DNA of 14,545 nucleotides from Planctomycetaceae bacterium (GTDB taxonomy: Bacteria; Planctomycetota; Planctomycetia; Pirellulales; Pirellulaceae). Within the stretch, counting starts at the first letter, position 1, and each line of letters begins with the position of its first letter. Below the pieces are notes generated by a model. That model had not been told where the DNA came from. It saw only the letters and a program-made list of their open reading frames with translations, and made no database searches. The position numbers and the translations under genes are program-made. The stretch lies in NCBI GenBank assembly GCA_012965455.1, contig DTSG01000051.1, forward strand, positions 1 to 14,545, given 5' to 3'. Below, piece by piece: positions 14,070 through 14,545 of this stretch.

Positions 14070-14108
14070 CCGTTGGCACTTACTATTTTGGGGGTAATGT
14101 GCCAACGG
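14070..14108. terminator. Strong hairpin between convergent genes, probable bidirectional terminator
   Basis: CCGTTGGCAC (14070-14079) and GTGCCAACGG (14099-14108) are perfect ten-base inverted arms. The stem extends inward with TTAC (14080-14083) pairing GTAA (14094-14097) past a single bulged T, leaving a ten-base loop. It lies between the ends of the converging small-protein and PhoD-like genes (stops at 14008 and 14129). No T-run follows on either strand, so termination may be non-canonical, or the hairpin may protect mRNA 3' ends. Confidence 0.6.
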
Positions 14109-14128
14109 TGCTTAGGCTTGCTGATACG

Positions 14129-14545
14129 TTATTTGCCTTGGTTCGTCTGTAGGTTTAATAGTTTGCCATGCTCATTGCGGTGCATAAATGCGATGATAGC
14201 GCTACGATGTTTTGTTGGGGGCACGACAGCAACATGCAAAAATCCTCCAGAGGGTGGATCTTGTAAGTAATGTTGTTTGATGAGTCCGTCTGGATCGGTG
14301 CCTAATGGGTCACCTGCTTTGCGACCGGGTCGAGAATTGGCATCGACCAACGCACCGGTTGAGAATTCTTGAACGCCAGACGGGTGTTCGGCATGATATT
14401 GCCAATGGCGATCGCCGCAAACTAAGTAGAAGTTGTTGTCCGCTAATTTGTTGTCTACCAAGAATTTGAAGAACTCGTCTCGTTCCTGCCGGAATCCTCC
14501 AAAGTTGGTATGGTTGTCGAACTTCCGCTTGTCATCGGGGCCGAC
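14129..14545 (-). CDS. PhoD-like alkaline phosphatase, C-terminal part (5' end beyond window)
   Basis: The frame stays open from the TAA at 14129 to the right edge, giving 138 codons of the 3' portion. The sequence shows FYLVCGDRHWQYHAEHPSG, the C-terminal metallophosphatase G-D-x-H block of PhoD-like enzymes, followed by EFSTGALVDANSRPG and a closing beta-strand region (FLHVAVVPP). Upstream, the segment NFGGFRQERDEFFKFLVDNK is also typical of the family. Members hydrolyse phosphomonoesters or diesters using Ca and Fe and are normally exported; the signal peptide and the first metal ligands lie outside this window. An apparent TTG start at 14461 is internal and not used. The gene converges on the 49-residue protein gene, with a strong hairpin between them. 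Confidence 0.85.
   Translation of the reverse strand, partial: VGPDDKRKFDNHTNFGGFRQERDEFFKFLVDNKLADNNFYLVCGDRHWQYHAEHPSGVQEFSTGALVDANSRPGRKAGDPLGTDPDGLIKQHYLQDPPSGGFLHVAVVPPTKHRSAIIAFMHRNEHGKLLNLQTNQGK

Noticed and set aside
14129..14461. Short complete gene starting at a TTG at 14461.
   Set aside because: The frame continues without a stop to the right edge and the upstream residues also match PhoD-like proteins, so this is the 3' part of a longer gene.

Overview
The window looks like chromosomal DNA of a planctomycete, most likely from the Pirellulales. This rests on family content. There is a secreted c-type cytochrome protein of the PSCyt1-DUF1549-DUF1553 type immediately followed by a Tat-exported DUF1501 protein, a secreted DUF1080 protein, a PhoD-like phosphatase and a very long membrane protein with leucine-rich repeats. 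Weak or absent Shine-Dalgarno sequences before most genes fit as well. Base composition is close to even by eye. I see no tRNA, rRNA, CRISPR array, insertion sequence, integrase or phage gene.

Layout. Positions 145-2755 hold three plus-strand genes: a secreted DUF1080 protein, a PdxA-family dehydrogenase whose motifs resemble the PdxA2 branch, and a fumarylacetoacetate-hydrolase-family enzyme. They are closely spaced and could form a small catabolic operon for keto-sugars or sugar acids; this is inference. Convergent to them is a fatty-acid (acyl-CoA/acyl-lipid) desaturase at 2823-3797, with a run of nine C residues just upstream of its start. Next on the minus strand are DUF1501 (3937-5406) and the cytochrome/DUF1549/DUF1553 protein (5438-8368), transcribed in the order cytochrome protein then DUF1501. 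This is the standard planctomycete paired cassette.

Divergent from the cytochrome gene is a 1251-residue protein (8485-12240) with about nine membrane segments followed by a long domain containing leucine-rich repeats. A class III aminotransferase related to glutamate-1-semialdehyde aminomutase, but not a canonical HemL, lies convergent to it (12265-13605). Divergent from the aminotransferase is a 49-residue acidic protein with the only textbook ribosome binding site in the window (13859-14008). A strong hairpin follows it, and then comes the 3' part of a PhoD-like phosphatase gene that runs off the right edge.

Most of the window is ordinary planctomycete content, and I found no convincing new multi-gene defence, secretion or mobile system. 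The items most worth a second look are the polytopic leucine-rich-repeat protein, the PdxA2-like/FAH/DUF1080 cluster without a visible kinase, the homopolymer before the desaturase, and the small acidic protein.
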